Shown: one piece after another, positions 35,833-46,411 of the stretch
Layout: each line of letters begins with the position of its first letter
How positions within the stretch are numbered: the first letter of the stretch is position 1
Assembly (NCBI RefSeq): GCF_036013975.1
Contig: NZ_CP107904.1
Location: forward strand, 7,907,001-7,971,000
Source: Kitasatospora sp. NBC_00458
GTDB lineage: Bacteria; Actinomycetota; Actinomycetes; Streptomycetales; Streptomycetaceae
DNA length: 64,000 nt
Direction of reading: 5' to 3'
Translations under genes and position numbers: made by a program
Notes under the pieces: generated by a model
What the model was told of the DNA's origin: nothing
What the model saw: only the letters and a program-made list of their open reading frames with translations
Databases searched by the model: none

Positions 35833-36117
35833 GTGTCCAGCTCACCCGGTCCCTCGCACCCTCACGAAGACCTGCTCGCCCACCTCACCCGGACCAGCCC
35901 GCTCGGGCCCCGCGAGGCGGCGCGGGTGGTGGCGGAGGTGCTGGCCTACTTCTCCGAGACCACCGAGGAGTACGTCCGCCGCCGCCACGGCGAGCTGCAG
36001 GCACGCGGCCTGACCAACGAGAGGATCTTCGCCCGGCTCGCCGAGGAGCTCCCCGCCCGTCGCGTCGCGGCTCCCGGGCTCTCCGCCCGGCAGCTGCGCC
36101 GGATCGTCTACGGCTGA
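35833..36117 (+). CDS. Small conserved hypothetical protein upstream of glmS
   Basis: A 94-residue protein beginning at a GTG (35833) with no strong ribosome site visible. It has helical, charged sequence: REAARVVAEVLAYFSETTEE, then YVRRRHGELQARGLTNERIF and a C-terminal LSARQLRRIVYG. Similar small proteins occur in other streptomycetes; I know of no function. RNA or DNA binding is possible given the basic ends, but that is only an inference. It precedes glmS by 77 bp on the same strand, so they may be co-transcribed. Confidence 0.65.
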   Translation: MSSSPGPSHPHEDLLAHLTRTSPLGPREAARVVAEVLAYFSETTEEYVRRRHGELQARGLTNERIFARLAEELPARRVAAPGLSARQLRRIVYG

Positions 36118-36194
36118 CCGGCTCCACCCTCCGGGCCGCCCGCGGCCGCTTCCCCGTCCACCGCTCTGCCCACCGCGTTCAAGGAGTCCACCCC

Positions 36195-38020
<1,826 letters not shown>

Positions 38021-38021
<1 letters not shown>

Positions 38022-38044
38022 CGGGCCCGCAACCGCGGGCCCGC
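38021..38044 (+). terminator. Terminator at the end of glmS
   Basis: A 10-bp stem (38021-38030 with 38035-38044; each arm is GCGGGCCCGC) closes a 4-nt loop and begins at the stop codon itself. Confidence 0.7.
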
Positions 38045-38089
38045 GCGGGCCCGTACGGGTCCGTGCGGGCCCGCGCGGAGCCGGAGCTC

Positions 38090-38123
38090 CCCGGGGGTGT
38101 CGACACGTGTCGACACCCCCGGG
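38090..38123. other. Perfect 34-bp palindrome upstream of the cold-shock leader
   Basis: 38090-38106 is exactly complementary to 38107-38123 (17 bp), including GTGTCGACACGTGTCGACAC around its centre. It is followed by an A-rich run, not a T-run, so its role as a terminator is uncertain. It could be an operator. Confidence 0.55.
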
Positions 38124-38359
38124 AAGAAAAAACCGCCGCTTCCCGCCGGGACCTGCTACAGTCGATGTCAGTTGCAGTTTTGGTTCCCATGAACTTTGTG
38201 TGCGCCTGTCGGTTGTAACGGCTGGCGCATTTTTTCTTTCCCCTGATTTTCCCGGATTTCTTCGGATTTTCTCGGATCTTCTTCGGGTGGGCACTCTGGC
38301 GGCGACGCGGAACCTGCGAGGTGCGGGTTCCGAGAATTGCCCTTTCAAGGAGAATTTTT
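38124..38359 (+). promoter_or_regulatory. Long low-GC leader of the cold-shock gene with 10-bp repeats
   Basis: This ~236-bp stretch is AT/pyrimidine-rich and probably contains the promoter and a long 5' untranslated leader, as for many csp genes. Three gapless 10-bp repeats, CGGATTTCTT, CGGATTTTCT and CGGATCTTCT, span 38253-38282. AAGGAGAA at 38347-38354 is the ribosome site. Confidence 0.6.
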
Positions 38360-38563
38360 ATGGCTAATGGCACTGTGAAGTGGTTCAACGCGGAGAAGGG
38401 CTTCGGCTTCATCGAGCAGGAGGGTGGCGGCCCGGACGTCTTCGCCCACTACTCGAACATCAACGCCCAGGGCTTCCGTGAGCTGCTTGAGGGCCAGAAG
38501 GTCGAGTTCGACGTCACGCAGGGCCAGAAGGGCCCGCAGGCCGAGAACATCCGCCCCCTGTAG
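38360..38563 (+). CDS. Cold-shock domain protein (CspA family)
   Basis: A 67-residue single-domain cold-shock protein. The RNA-binding motifs RNP1 (KGFGFI) and RNP2 (VFAHYS) are intact. The sequence begins ANGTVKWFNAEKGFGFIEQE and ends with GPQAENIRPL. Such proteins melt RNA secondary structure; in streptomycetes they are abundant and not always cold-inducible. ATG 38360 follows AAGGAGAA. It precedes the DEAD-box helicase by 141 bp, a common pairing of RNA chaperone and helicase. Confidence 0.96.
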   Translation: MANGTVKWFNAEKGFGFIEQEGGGPDVFAHYSNINAQGFRELLEGQKVEFDVTQGQKGPQAENIRPL

Positions 38564-38598
38564 TACCACCCGCTGAGCGGCTTTCCGCCGAACAGCAC

Positions 38599-38632
38599 GG
38601 GCCTGCACTGCGCTACCGCTCGGTGCAGGCCC
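38599..38632 (+). terminator. Terminator after the cold-shock gene
   Basis: A 10-bp stem (38599-38608 with 38623-38632) with a 14-nt loop lies 35 bp after the stop codon and is followed by TTCGGCATTT. Confidence 0.7.
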
Positions 38633-38704
38633 TTCGGCATTTCCGGACGGCGCTCGGTCGGCGCCGGTGAGCGTGAGCGCGACGAGGACGAGGAGGGCTC
38701 TGCG

Positions 38705-40102
38705 ATGGCGGACTCCACGGGACCCTCCGGCGCGAGGCCGGTTCCGGCAGCCGGCCCCCGGCCGCGGTCGGCGCCGACGCCCCGGCCCCCGGCCGCGCCG
38801 CGTCCCCCGCTCTCCCCCGGACCCCCGCTCACGCCCCGGCCGCCGCGCGGACCGGCGCAGCCCGGCCCGTTCGCCCGGATGGGCGTGCCGCACGCGCTCG
38901 CCCGGGTCCTGACCCGGCAGGGCATCACCGAGCCCTCCGCCATCCAGGCGGCGACCCTCCCGGCCGCACTGGCCGGCCGGGACGTCCTCGGCCGCGGCCG
39001 CACCGGCTCCGGCAAGACCCTCGCCTACGGGCTCCCGCTGCTCGCCCGGACCGCCGGCCGCTGCGCCGAACCGGGCCGCCCGGTGGCGCTGGTCCTCGTC
39101 CCCACCCGCGAACTCGCCCAGCAGGTCGGCGACGACCTGCGGCCCTACGCCCTGGCCGCCCGGCTGCGGCTGACCGCGCTGGTGGGAGGCCTGCCGGTGC
39201 ACCACCAGGCGCTGGCGCTCAAGCGGGGCGCCGAGGTCGCCGTGGCCACCCCCGGCCGGCTGGCCGACCTGGTCCGGCGCGGCGACTGCGCGCTCGACGG
39301 CGTCGCCGTCACCGTCGTCGACGAGGCCGACCGGATGGCCGAGCTGGGATTCCTCCACGAGGTCACCGAGCTGCTCGACCGGGTCGGCGCCGACGGCCAG
39401 ACCATGCTCTACTCCGCGACCCTGGACGGGGGCGTCGACCGGCTGGCCGAGCGGTTCCTCCGGGACCCGGTCAGCTTCGCGGTGGATCCGCCGACCGACG
39501 CGGTGGACACCATGGAGCACCACGTCCTGTACGTCCGGCAGCCCGACAAGCGCTCCACCGTCACCCACATCGCCTCCCGGGCCGGGGCGTCGATCATGTT
39601 CGCCGAGACCCGGGACACCGCCGACCGCACGGTCGAGGACCTGCTGGCCGGCGGCGTCCGGGCGGCCGCGCTGCACAGCGGCAAGTCGCAGCCGCAGCGC
39701 ACCCGGACCCTGGAGCAGTTCCGCGCGGGCGTGGTCACCGCGCTGGTCGCCACCAACGTCGCCGCCCGGGGCCTGCACGTCGACGGCCTCGACCTGGTCG
39801 TCAACATCGATCCGCCGAGCGACCCCAAGGACTACCTGCACCGCAGCGGCCGGACCGCCCGGGCCGGCGCCGCGGGCACCGTGGTCACCCTCGTGCTGCC
39901 CGGCGAGCGCCGGGACACCGCCCGGATGCTCACCGCCGCCGGGGTCACGCCCGCCTGCGCGCAGGTGCGGCCCGGCAGCGAGGAGCTCAGCCGGATCACC
40001 GGTGCCCGGCCGCCGAGCGCGGTACCGGTGACGGTCCCCGACCCGGTCCCCGACGAGCCGCCCCGCTGGGGTTCGGCCGTCCGGCGGCCCGGCGGTCGCT
40101 GA
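38705..40102 (+). CDS. DEAD-box RNA helicase with Pro-rich N-terminal extension
   Basis: A 465-residue protein. Residues 1-55 are a Pro/Arg/Ala-rich tail. The helicase core follows: motif I GRTGSGKT at 98-105, Ia PTRELAQQV, Ib TPGRLADL, II DEAD (VVDEADRMAELGF), III SAT and VI HRSGRTARAG, all intact. It unwinds short RNA duplexes with ATP and probably works in RNA decay, ribosome assembly or cold adaptation. The C-terminus is short with no RNA-binding domain. It follows the cold-shock gene after a terminator, so it probably has partly separate expression. Confidence 0.92.
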   Translation: MADSTGPSGARPVPAAGPRPRSAPTPRPPAAPRPPLSPGPPLTPRPPRGPAQPGPFARMGVPHALARVLTRQGITEPSAIQAATLPAALAGRDVLGRGRTGSGKTLAYGLPLLARTAGRCAEPGRPVALVLVPTRELAQQVGDDLRPYALAARLRLTALVGGLPVHHQALALKRGAEVAVATPGRLADLVRRGDCALDGVAVTVVDEADRMAELGFLHEVTELLDRVGADGQTMLYSATLDGGVDRLAERFLRDPVSFAVDPPTDAVDTMEHHVLYVRQPDKRSTVTHIASRAGASIMFAETRDTADRTVEDLLAGGVRAAALHSGKSQPQRTRTLEQFRAGVVTALVATNVAARGLHVDGLDLVVNIDPPSDPKDYLHRSGRTARAGAAGTVVTLVLPGERRDTARMLTAAGVTPACAQVRPGSEELSRITGARPPSAVPVTVPDPVPDEPPRWGSAVRRPGGR

Positions 40103-40110
40103 CCGTCACT

Positions 40111-40162
40111 CCCACGGGGCGTTCCTACGGGGCGCTTCTACGGGGCGCTCCTACGGGGTGGT
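40111..40162. repeat. Four tandem 13-bp repeats after the helicase gene
   Basis: Four adjacent copies of a 13-bp unit resembling CCTACGGGGCGCT occupy 40111-40123, 40124-40136, 40137-40149 and 40150-40162. They are followed by two GGTCGGGCCGG units. Confidence 0.7.
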
Positions 40163-40195
40163 CGGGCCGGGTGGTCGGGCCGGGCTGCGGCGGGC

Positions 40196-40221
40196 GGGCC
40201 TCCGGGCACCCCCGGAGGCCC
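40196..40221. terminator. Terminator between the helicase and amidohydrolase genes
   Basis: A perfect 11-bp stem (40196-40206 with 40211-40221) with loop CACC lies just beyond the amidohydrolase stop on the minus strand. Confidence 0.7.
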
Positions 40222-40226
40222 CGGCC

Positions 40227-41870
40227 TCAGCCCGCGCGGTGGACGACCTCGCCGCCCACCACCGTCAGGTCGACCCGGGCGTCCAGGAAGGCCTTCGGGT
40301 CCACGGCGAAGAGGTCCTCCGAGAACAGCACCAGGTCGCCCAGCTTGCCCGGGGTGATCGACCCCAGCCGGTCCTCCAGGAAGTTGGCGTGGGCGCTGCC
40401 GAGGGTGTAGCCGCGCAGCGCGTCGGCCAGCGGGACGGTCTCCTCGGGCACCCAGGCCTCGCCGCCGGCCAGCCCCTGCCGGGTGACCGCCGTGTAGAGG
40501 CCGACCAGCGGGTCCATCTCGGCCACGTTCCAGTCGCTGGAGAACGCCAGCACCGCGCCCGCGTCCCGCAGGCTGCGCATCGGCCAGGCCTTGGACCAGC
40601 GCTGCTCGCCCACCGCCTCGGCCCAGTCGCGTCCGGGACCGGCGATGTCGGGGGAGCAGTGCCGGGGCTGCATGCAGGCGACCACGCCGAGCCCGGCGAA
40701 GCGCGGCACGTCGGCCGGGTCGAGGCACTCGACGTGGACCACCTGGTGCCGGGCGTCGCGGGGGCCGTTGACCCGCCGGGCGTGCTCGACGGCGTCCAGC
40801 ACGGTGCGGATGCCCCGGTCGCCCGTGGCGTGCACGAAGGCCTGGAAGCCGGCCGCGTCGAGCCGGGCCAGCACCCCGGCGAACTCCTCGGCCGGGTAGA
40901 AGGTCTCGCCGCGGTGGCTGTGGCCCGCGTACGGCTCCAGAAGGGCGGCGGTGTGCGGCTCGACCACGTCGTCGATGTACAGCTTCAGCGGGCCGACCCG
41001 GAACCGGTCGGTGTCGTGCCGGCGGGCCGCGGCCGCGAACTCGGCCAGGTCCGCGTCGGTGGTGCCGCGGGGGTGGAAGAGCGCGGCGACCAGGCGGGAC
41101 CGCAGCCGGCCCTCCGCGGCGGCCCGCTCGAACAGGGCCAGGTCGTCCAGCGAGTTCTGCGGTTCGACGACGGTGGTCAGGCCGAACCCGGCCGCCAGGT
41201 CGAGGCTGGCGCAGAGCCGGCCGTACTGCCGCTCCGGGGCCGCCCACGGCACCCCGGCGGCGCGCAGCGCCCGGTGGCCGTCGCGGGAGAGGCCGCGGAC
41301 CGCGAAGTCGGTGAGGAACCCGGTGGGCTCGCCGGTGGCCGGGTCCTTGCGGACGGTGCCGAAGGCCAGCTCCCCGGTCCGCGCGGTGATGCCGAGGCGG
41401 CGCAGGGCGGCGGTGTTCAGCCAGGCGGTGTGCACGTCGTAGCTGAGGACGAAGGCGGGCCGGTCGCCGGTGAACGGGTCGAGGTCGGCGGCGGTGGGCA
41501 TCCGCCCGCCCCCGATGGCGGAGTAGTCGAAGGCCTCGGCCTCGATCCACTCGGCGTCGGGGTTGCGGCGCAGCCAGTCGGCGATCCGGCGGCCGATCTC
41601 CGGCAGGTCGGCGGCCCCGGCGAGCTGGACGCAGGCCGCGTCGGAGCCGAGCCGGACGTGGTTGTGGCTGTCGATGAAGCCGGGGGCGAGCAGCCGGCCG
41701 CGCGCGTCGACCACCTCGGTGCCGGGGCCCGCGAAATCGTGCCAGCCGTCGCCGTCGCCGACCCAGACGATCCGCCCGTCCCGGACGGCGACGGCCTCGG
41801 CGCGGGGACGCCGGTCGTCGACGGTGTGGACGTGGGCGTTGTGGACGATCAGTTCGGCGGGGTGGTTCAC
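40227..41870 (-). CDS. Amidohydrolase 3 family protein (YtcJ-like)
   Basis: A 547-residue metal-dependent amidohydrolase of the Amidohydro_3/YtcJ group. The metal-binding pair is FIDSHNH (His69, His71). Later motifs are LKLYIDDVVEPHTA, VHATGDRGI, VHVECLDPADVPR and AFSSDWNVAEMDPL. It should hydrolyse an amide or ester bond of an imported compound; the substrate is unknown. It starts at GTG 41870, which overlaps the permease stop (GTGA), fixing the start and showing translational coupling. The pair therefore reads as an uptake-and-hydrolysis unit, but the permease is truncated. Confidence 0.88.
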   Translation of the reverse strand: MNHPAELIVHNAHVHTVDDRRPRAEAVAVRDGRIVWVGDGDGWHDFAGPGTEVVDARGRLLAPGFIDSHNHVRLGSDAACVQLAGAADLPEIGRRIADWLRRNPDAEWIEAEAFDYSAIGGGRMPTAADLDPFTGDRPAFVLSYDVHTAWLNTAALRRLGITARTGELAFGTVRKDPATGEPTGFLTDFAVRGLSRDGHRALRAAGVPWAAPERQYGRLCASLDLAAGFGLTTVVEPQNSLDDLALFERAAAEGRLRSRLVAALFHPRGTTDADLAEFAAAARRHDTDRFRVGPLKLYIDDVVEPHTAALLEPYAGHSHRGETFYPAEEFAGVLARLDAAGFQAFVHATGDRGIRTVLDAVEHARRVNGPRDARHQVVHVECLDPADVPRFAGLGVVACMQPRHCSPDIAGPGRDWAEAVGEQRWSKAWPMRSLRDAGAVLAFSSDWNVAEMDPLVGLYTAVTRQGLAGGEAWVPEETVPLADALRGYTLGSAHANFLEDRLGSITPGKLGDLVLFSEDLFAVDPKAFLDARVDLTVVGGEVVHRAG

Positions 41871-43200
41871 GGGTGCTCCGGGGTGCTGGTGCTGGTGCTG
41901 GTGCCGGTGGTGCCGCCCGCGGCGGTCGCGGCGGCGGGGGCGGGGGTGCGGGTGAGCGGGGGGCCGGCGGGCCGGGCCTGGGGCGACCGGTCCGCGGGCG
42001 ACTGGTCCTCGGGGAGGCTGAGCACCCAGTGGGTGGCGCTGCGCGGGCGCAGGTAGGCGAACCAGTAGAGGACGCCGGCCGCCACCACGGCGAGGGTGAT
42101 CAGCAGGTCGCGCACGGACTGCTGGGTGAGGGTGTAGCCCAGGACCACGGTGGTGAGGACGGGCGCGAGCGGCCAGAGCGGCATCCGCCAGGCGTCGGTG
42201 GAGCGGTGGCGGCCGCGCCGGGCGGCGAGCGCGGCGATGCCGAGCAGCAGGTAGATCACGGCGACCACCACGCCCGTGAAGCCGAGCAGCGCGTCGATCG
42301 GCACGGTCAGTGCCAGCACCGCGCCGGGCAGGCCGATGGCCAGGGTGGCGACCCAGGGCGAGCCCCAGCGCGGGTGCAGGGTGCCGAGCGCGCGGTTGAC
42401 CGGGGCGGGCCAGGTGCGGTCGCGGGCCGAGGCGTAGAGCACCCGGCCGTTCTGGATCACCATCACGATGACGGCGTTGAGGATGGCGGCGGCGATGCAG
42501 AGGCTCACGAAGGTGCCGACGCCGCTGCCGGCCCAGTCGTCGACGACGGCGACGAGGTCGCCCGCCGCCAGCTGGTCGGGCGAGGCCACGCCCAGGCAGA
42601 TCGCGACGACCGGCAGGGTGATCACCAGGACTCCGGCCAGCAGGGACCAGAGCACCGTCCGGGCGACCGAACGGCGCGGGTCGCGGAGGTCCTCGGAGAG
42701 GTACACGGCGGTGCCGAACCCGTTGTAGGTGAAGATCGCGACGGCCAGCCCCGAGATCAGCAGGCCCGCGGTGAACGGCGAGGTGCCGCCCTGCCCGTCC
42801 GGGACGACCGCGTGCACCAGGGTCGACACCGGCTGGCGGACGTGGGTCAGGCCCAGCACGGTGACGACCGCCGCGGCGAGCACCTCCAGCCCGAGGAAGA
42901 CGCCGGTGATCAGGGCGTTCGACTTGATGTCCAGGACGCCGACGGCGACCGCCACGCACATCACCAGGGCGCCGGCGACGGCCGGGTCCATGGTGAGGAC
43001 GGAGCCCAGGTAGCCGGCGGTGCCGAGCGCGATGATCGGCGGGATCACCAGCAGCGAGACGATCGAGATCACGAAGACCAGCCAGCCGGCCAGCCGTCCG
43101 AGCACCTGCCCGACGATCGAGTACTCGCCGCCCGCGCTGGGCACCAGGGTGCCGAGCTCCGCGTAGCAGAGGCCGACCCCGAGCGAGAGCACCGCGGCAC
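41867..43200 (-). pseudogene. APC-family permease lacking its N-terminus
   Basis: Homology to an APC permease is good from AAVLSLGVGLCYAELGTLVP to the C-terminus: about ten helices, with VKS-type loop residues and GFGTAVYLSEDLRDPRRSV. It stops near 43200, in what should be TM2. The family's first ~60 residues, including the TM1 binding motif, are absent. The open frame continues to an ATG at 43306, but those residues are only the antisense of the neighbouring ppc gene. A protein starting there might be made but would lack part of the transport core. The downstream coupling to the amidohydrolase is intact. Confidence 0.75.
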
Positions 43201-44800
43201 CCTGCTCGCGGACGGCCGGCTCGCCCGCACCATCCGGACCCTCGCCGCCTTCGGCCTCCGACTCGCCACCATGGACGTCCGCGAGCACGCCGACGCCCAC
43301 CACCACGCCGTCGGACTCCTGGTCGACCGCCTCGACGAGGAGTCCTGGCGCTACGCCGACATGCCGCGCGACTACCGGCAGCGCCTGCTCGCCAAGGAGT
43401 TGACCTCACGCCGACTGCTCGGACCCGCCCCCCTCGACACCGCCGCCACCCGCACCCTTGAGGTCTTCCACACCGTCCGCCGCGCCCTGGACACCTTCGG
43501 CCCCGAGGTCGTCGAGTCCTACATCGTCTCCATGTGCCAGGGCGCCGACGACGTCCTCGCCGCCACCGTGCTGGCCCGCGAGGCCGGACTGGTCGACCTG
43601 CACGCCGGGGTCGCCGGGATCGGCATCGTGCCGCTGCTGGAGACCACCGACGAACTGCGCGCCGCCGGCCACATCCTGGAGGAACTGCTCGCCGACCCCT
43701 CCTACCGCCGGCTGGTCGCCCTGCGCGGCGACGTCCAGGAGGTCATGCTCGGCTACTCCGACTCCTCCAAGTTCGGCGGCATCACCACCTCCCAGTGGGA
43801 GATCCACCGCGCCCAGCGCCGGCTGCGCGACGTCGCCCACCGGCACGGCGTCCGGCTGCGGCTCTTCCACGGCCGCGGCGGCACCGTCGGCCGCGGCGGC
43901 GGCCCGTCCCACGACGCGATCCTCGCCCAGCCCTGGGGCACCCTGGAGGGCGAGATCAAGGTCACCGAGCAGGGCGAGGTCATCTCCGACAAGTACCTGC
44001 TGCCCTCGCTCGCCAGGGAGAACCTCGAACTCGCCGTCGCCGCAAGCCTCCAGGCGACCGCACTGCACACCGCACCCCGCCAGTCCGCCGAGCAGCTGGC
44101 CCGCTGGGACGCCGCGATGGAGGTCGTCTCCGAGGCCGCCCACGCCGCCTACCGCCGACTCGTCGACCACCCCGACCTGCCCGCGTACTTCTTCGCGGCC
44201 ACCCCGGTCGACCAGCTCGCCGAACTCCACCTGGGCTCGCGCCCGTCCCGCCGCCCCGACTCGGGCGCCGGGCTCGACGGCCTGCGCGCCATCCCGTGGG
44301 TGTTCGGCTGGACCCAGTCCCGCCAGATCGTCCCCGGCTGGTACGGGGTCGGCGCGGGCCTCGCCGCCGCCCGCGAGGCCGGACTCGGCGACGTCCTGGA
44401 CGAGATGTACGGCCAGTGGCACTTCTTCCGCAACTTCCTGTCCAACGTCGCCATGACGCTGGCCAAGACCGACCTGCGGATCGCCCGCCACTACGTCGAC
44501 ACGCTGGTCCCACCGCACCTCACCCACGTGTTCGACACCATCCGCACCGAGCACGACCGCACCCTCACCGAGGTGCTCCGGGTCACCGGTGAATGCGAAC
44601 TCCTCGACCATCAGCCCGGGTTGAAACAGACCCTGGCCCTGCGTGACGCCTACCTCGACCCGATCTCCTACCTCCAGGTCGCCCTGCTCGAACGACGCCG
44701 CGCCGCGGCCGCCGCCTCCGCCGAGCCCGACCCGCTGCTCGCCCGCGCCCTGCTCCTCACCGTCAACGGCATCGCCGCCGGCCTGCGCAACACCGGCTGA
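43196..44800 (+). pseudogene. ppc: Phosphoenolpyruvate carboxylase, 5'-truncated (C-terminal ~534 residues)
   Basis: Codons from 43196 encode the C-terminal part of PEP carboxylase, starting within LLADGRLARTIRTLAAFGLR and ending LRNTG, the family C-terminus. Conserved segments are present: VMLGYSDSSKFGGITTSQWE, FHGRGGTVGRGGGP (a catalytic loop), AIPWVFGWTQSRQIVPGW and FFRNFLSNVAMTLAKTDLR. A full actinobacterial enzyme is ~900 residues, so the first ~380, including the N-terminal catalytic His, are missing. No frameshift is visible in what remains. Without the N-terminus it cannot be a normal enzyme; an intact copy may be elsewhere. Truncation at the same point as the permease suggests one event. 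Confidence 0.85.
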
Positions 44801-44810
44801 TCCCCGCCCC

Positions 44811-44871
44811 GCCGATCCCACACAGGCCGATCCCCACATAGGCCGATCCCAGGCAGGCCGATCCCCACGGG
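44811..44871. repeat. Four short direct repeats after ppc
   Basis: Four units of about 15-16 bp beginning GCCGATCCC(C)A lie at 44811, 44826, 44842 and 44857, between ppc and the next gene's ribosome site. Confidence 0.6.
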
Positions 44872-44882
44872 AGTTCCCGACC

Positions 44883-45938
44883 ATGACCGCCAACACCCCA
44901 CGCGCCAAAGGCACTTCACGCCGCACCCTGCTGCGCACCGCCCTCGGCGCCACGGCCTCCGCCGCCGCCGCGGCCGGCGTTCTCACCGCGGGCGCGCCCC
45001 GCGCGGCCGCCGCCCGTCCGCGCCTGCCACGGCTCGGACGGCTCAACGAGCAGTCCGCGGTCCGTTCGCTCGACCTCGGCGACACCCGGGTCACCTACGT
45101 CGTCGACGGCGCCATGGAACTCGACCCGGCGGGCTTCCTCCCCGCCGTCCCGCCCGCGTACTGGCGCGACCACCCCGAGGCGCTCACCCCCGGCGGCCGG
45201 ATCGCCGCGTCGGCCGGCGGCGTCCTCGTCGAACGCGGAGGCCGACGCCTGCTGATCGACGTCGGCCTCGGCGCCAACGTCCTCTCCCCGGCCCTCGGCC
45301 GCTCCCGCGGCGGCGCCCTGCTGGACACCCTCCGTGCCCTACGGGTGTCCCCAGGGTCCGTCGACACCGTCGCCTTCACCCACCTGCACACCGACCACAC
45401 CGGGCTCGGCTTCCGCCCCGGCCGCGACCACGTCCTGCACAAGGCGTTCCCACGCGCGGCCTACCGGGTGGCCGGTGCCGAATGGGAACCGTTCTGGCGC
45501 GGCGAGATCGAGGTCGGAGCGCCGTCCTGGGACTCCTTCATGGTGCCGATGTCCCGGGTCCTCCAGCCCTTCGACGACGGCGCCGAGATCTGGCCCGGCG
45601 TCACCGCCCTGATCACCCCCGGACACAGCCCGGGGCACACCTCGTACGTCGTCACCGACCCGGGAGGCCACCGCCTGGTCGTCTTCGGCGACGCCTTCCA
45701 CACCCCGGCCCAGATCGCCAACCCGGCCTGGCCCTCAGGCCCGGACACCGACGCGGCCGCCGTCCTGCGGGCCCGCCGCACCCTCCTGGCCGAGCTCCGT
45801 GCCCCGCGCACCCTCGGCTTCGCCTTCCACTTCGGCGACCAGCCCTTCGGCCGCGTCGTCGCCGACCGGGACGGCACCCTCCGGTGGCGCCCCGTCCCCA
45901 CCGGCCCCCGCCTGCCCGCCCCGCTCAACCTGCCCTGA
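44883..45938 (+). CDS. Tat-exported metallo-beta-lactamase-fold hydrolase
   Basis: A 351-residue protein with a twin-arginine signal (TSRRTLLRTALGATASAAAA) and an MBL domain. The zinc motif HLHTDH is at 167-172, preceded by SAGGVLVERGGRRLLIDVGL and followed by later ligands in GHSPGHTSYV and FGDAFH. Relatives include quorum-quenching lactonases and other hydrolases; the substrate is unknown. ATG 44883 has a GGGAG ribosome site. It follows ppc after 82 bp. Export puts it outside the cell, unlike intracellular glyoxalases. Confidence 0.88.
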   Translation: MTANTPRAKGTSRRTLLRTALGATASAAAAAGVLTAGAPRAAAARPRLPRLGRLNEQSAVRSLDLGDTRVTYVVDGAMELDPAGFLPAVPPAYWRDHPEALTPGGRIAASAGGVLVERGGRRLLIDVGLGANVLSPALGRSRGGALLDTLRALRVSPGSVDTVAFTHLHTDHTGLGFRPGRDHVLHKAFPRAAYRVAGAEWEPFWRGEIEVGAPSWDSFMVPMSRVLQPFDDGAEIWPGVTALITPGHSPGHTSYVVTDPGGHRLVVFGDAFHTPAQIANPAWPSGPDTDAAAVLRARRTLLAELRAPRTLGFAFHFGDQPFGRVVADRDGTLRWRPVPTGPRLPAPLNLP

Positions 45939-46411
45939 CCGGCCCGTCCCACCCGCCCCGCCCCCGCCCGAACCCGACGCGGCCCCTACCCCTCCCGGGG
46001 GCGGGGCCGCGTTCCGTCTGTTCGGGGTCGAACCGGGTTCGTCGCATTCGACCGCCCCTGGGGCGCATGGACCGTATTCGGCGATCTTAGGGCTGATGGC
46101 ACGTCAGGTCTGATTTTCCGTGATGATTTCCTTTGTCCGGCGGTCCGTTCGGGGACTTACTTTCCCGCTCGGGAGCTCTTGGAAAGCGAAGGAGCATCCT
46201 CTACTGTCGAGGAGCGGCAAAGGGGATCGCCGCAAAATCGAGGCCTCTCCGACGCTTTTGCGAGGCCTTGTTCCGCCGGCGGGGGCGGCGGAAGCGATGG
46301 CGGGGGCGGCGCGGCCGTCCTCCGCCGCGCCGTGCCGTCCCGTGTCCGGTGTCCGTGTCGCGCGGCGTCCGGAGCCGCGCGACAGTCGGCACCTTCCGAG
46401 GGGGGCTCCAC
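45939..46411. other. Long leader/intergenic region upstream of the M23 peptidase gene
   Basis: The gap is 473 bp. It starts with the terminator at 45977-46012. From 46030 to 46270 it becomes AT-richer and contains a 7-bp hairpin (46241-46247 with 46262-46268), suggesting a promoter plus a structured leader. I looked for c-di-AMP (ydaO) riboswitch signatures, common before wall hydrolases, and could not find them. Confidence 0.45.
45977..46012 (+). terminator. Terminator after the MBL gene
   Basis: A perfect 10-bp stem (45977-45986 with 46003-46012) with a 16-nt loop, 38 bp after the stop codon. Confidence 0.65.

Noticed and set aside
36118..36194. glmS ribozyme
   Set aside because: The gap is only 77 bp, too short for the ~150-nt ribozyme, and streptomycete glmS genes are not known to use it.
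43150..43320. Insertion sequence causing the ppc/permease join
   Set aside because: No transposase, terminal inverted repeats or target duplications are seen at the junction, so a deletion or assembly join is preferred.
45939..46411. c-di-AMP (ydaO) riboswitch before the M23 peptidase
   Set aside because: Such riboswitches often precede wall hydrolases in actinobacteria, but the expected conserved blocks are not visible here. A covariance-model search would settle it.
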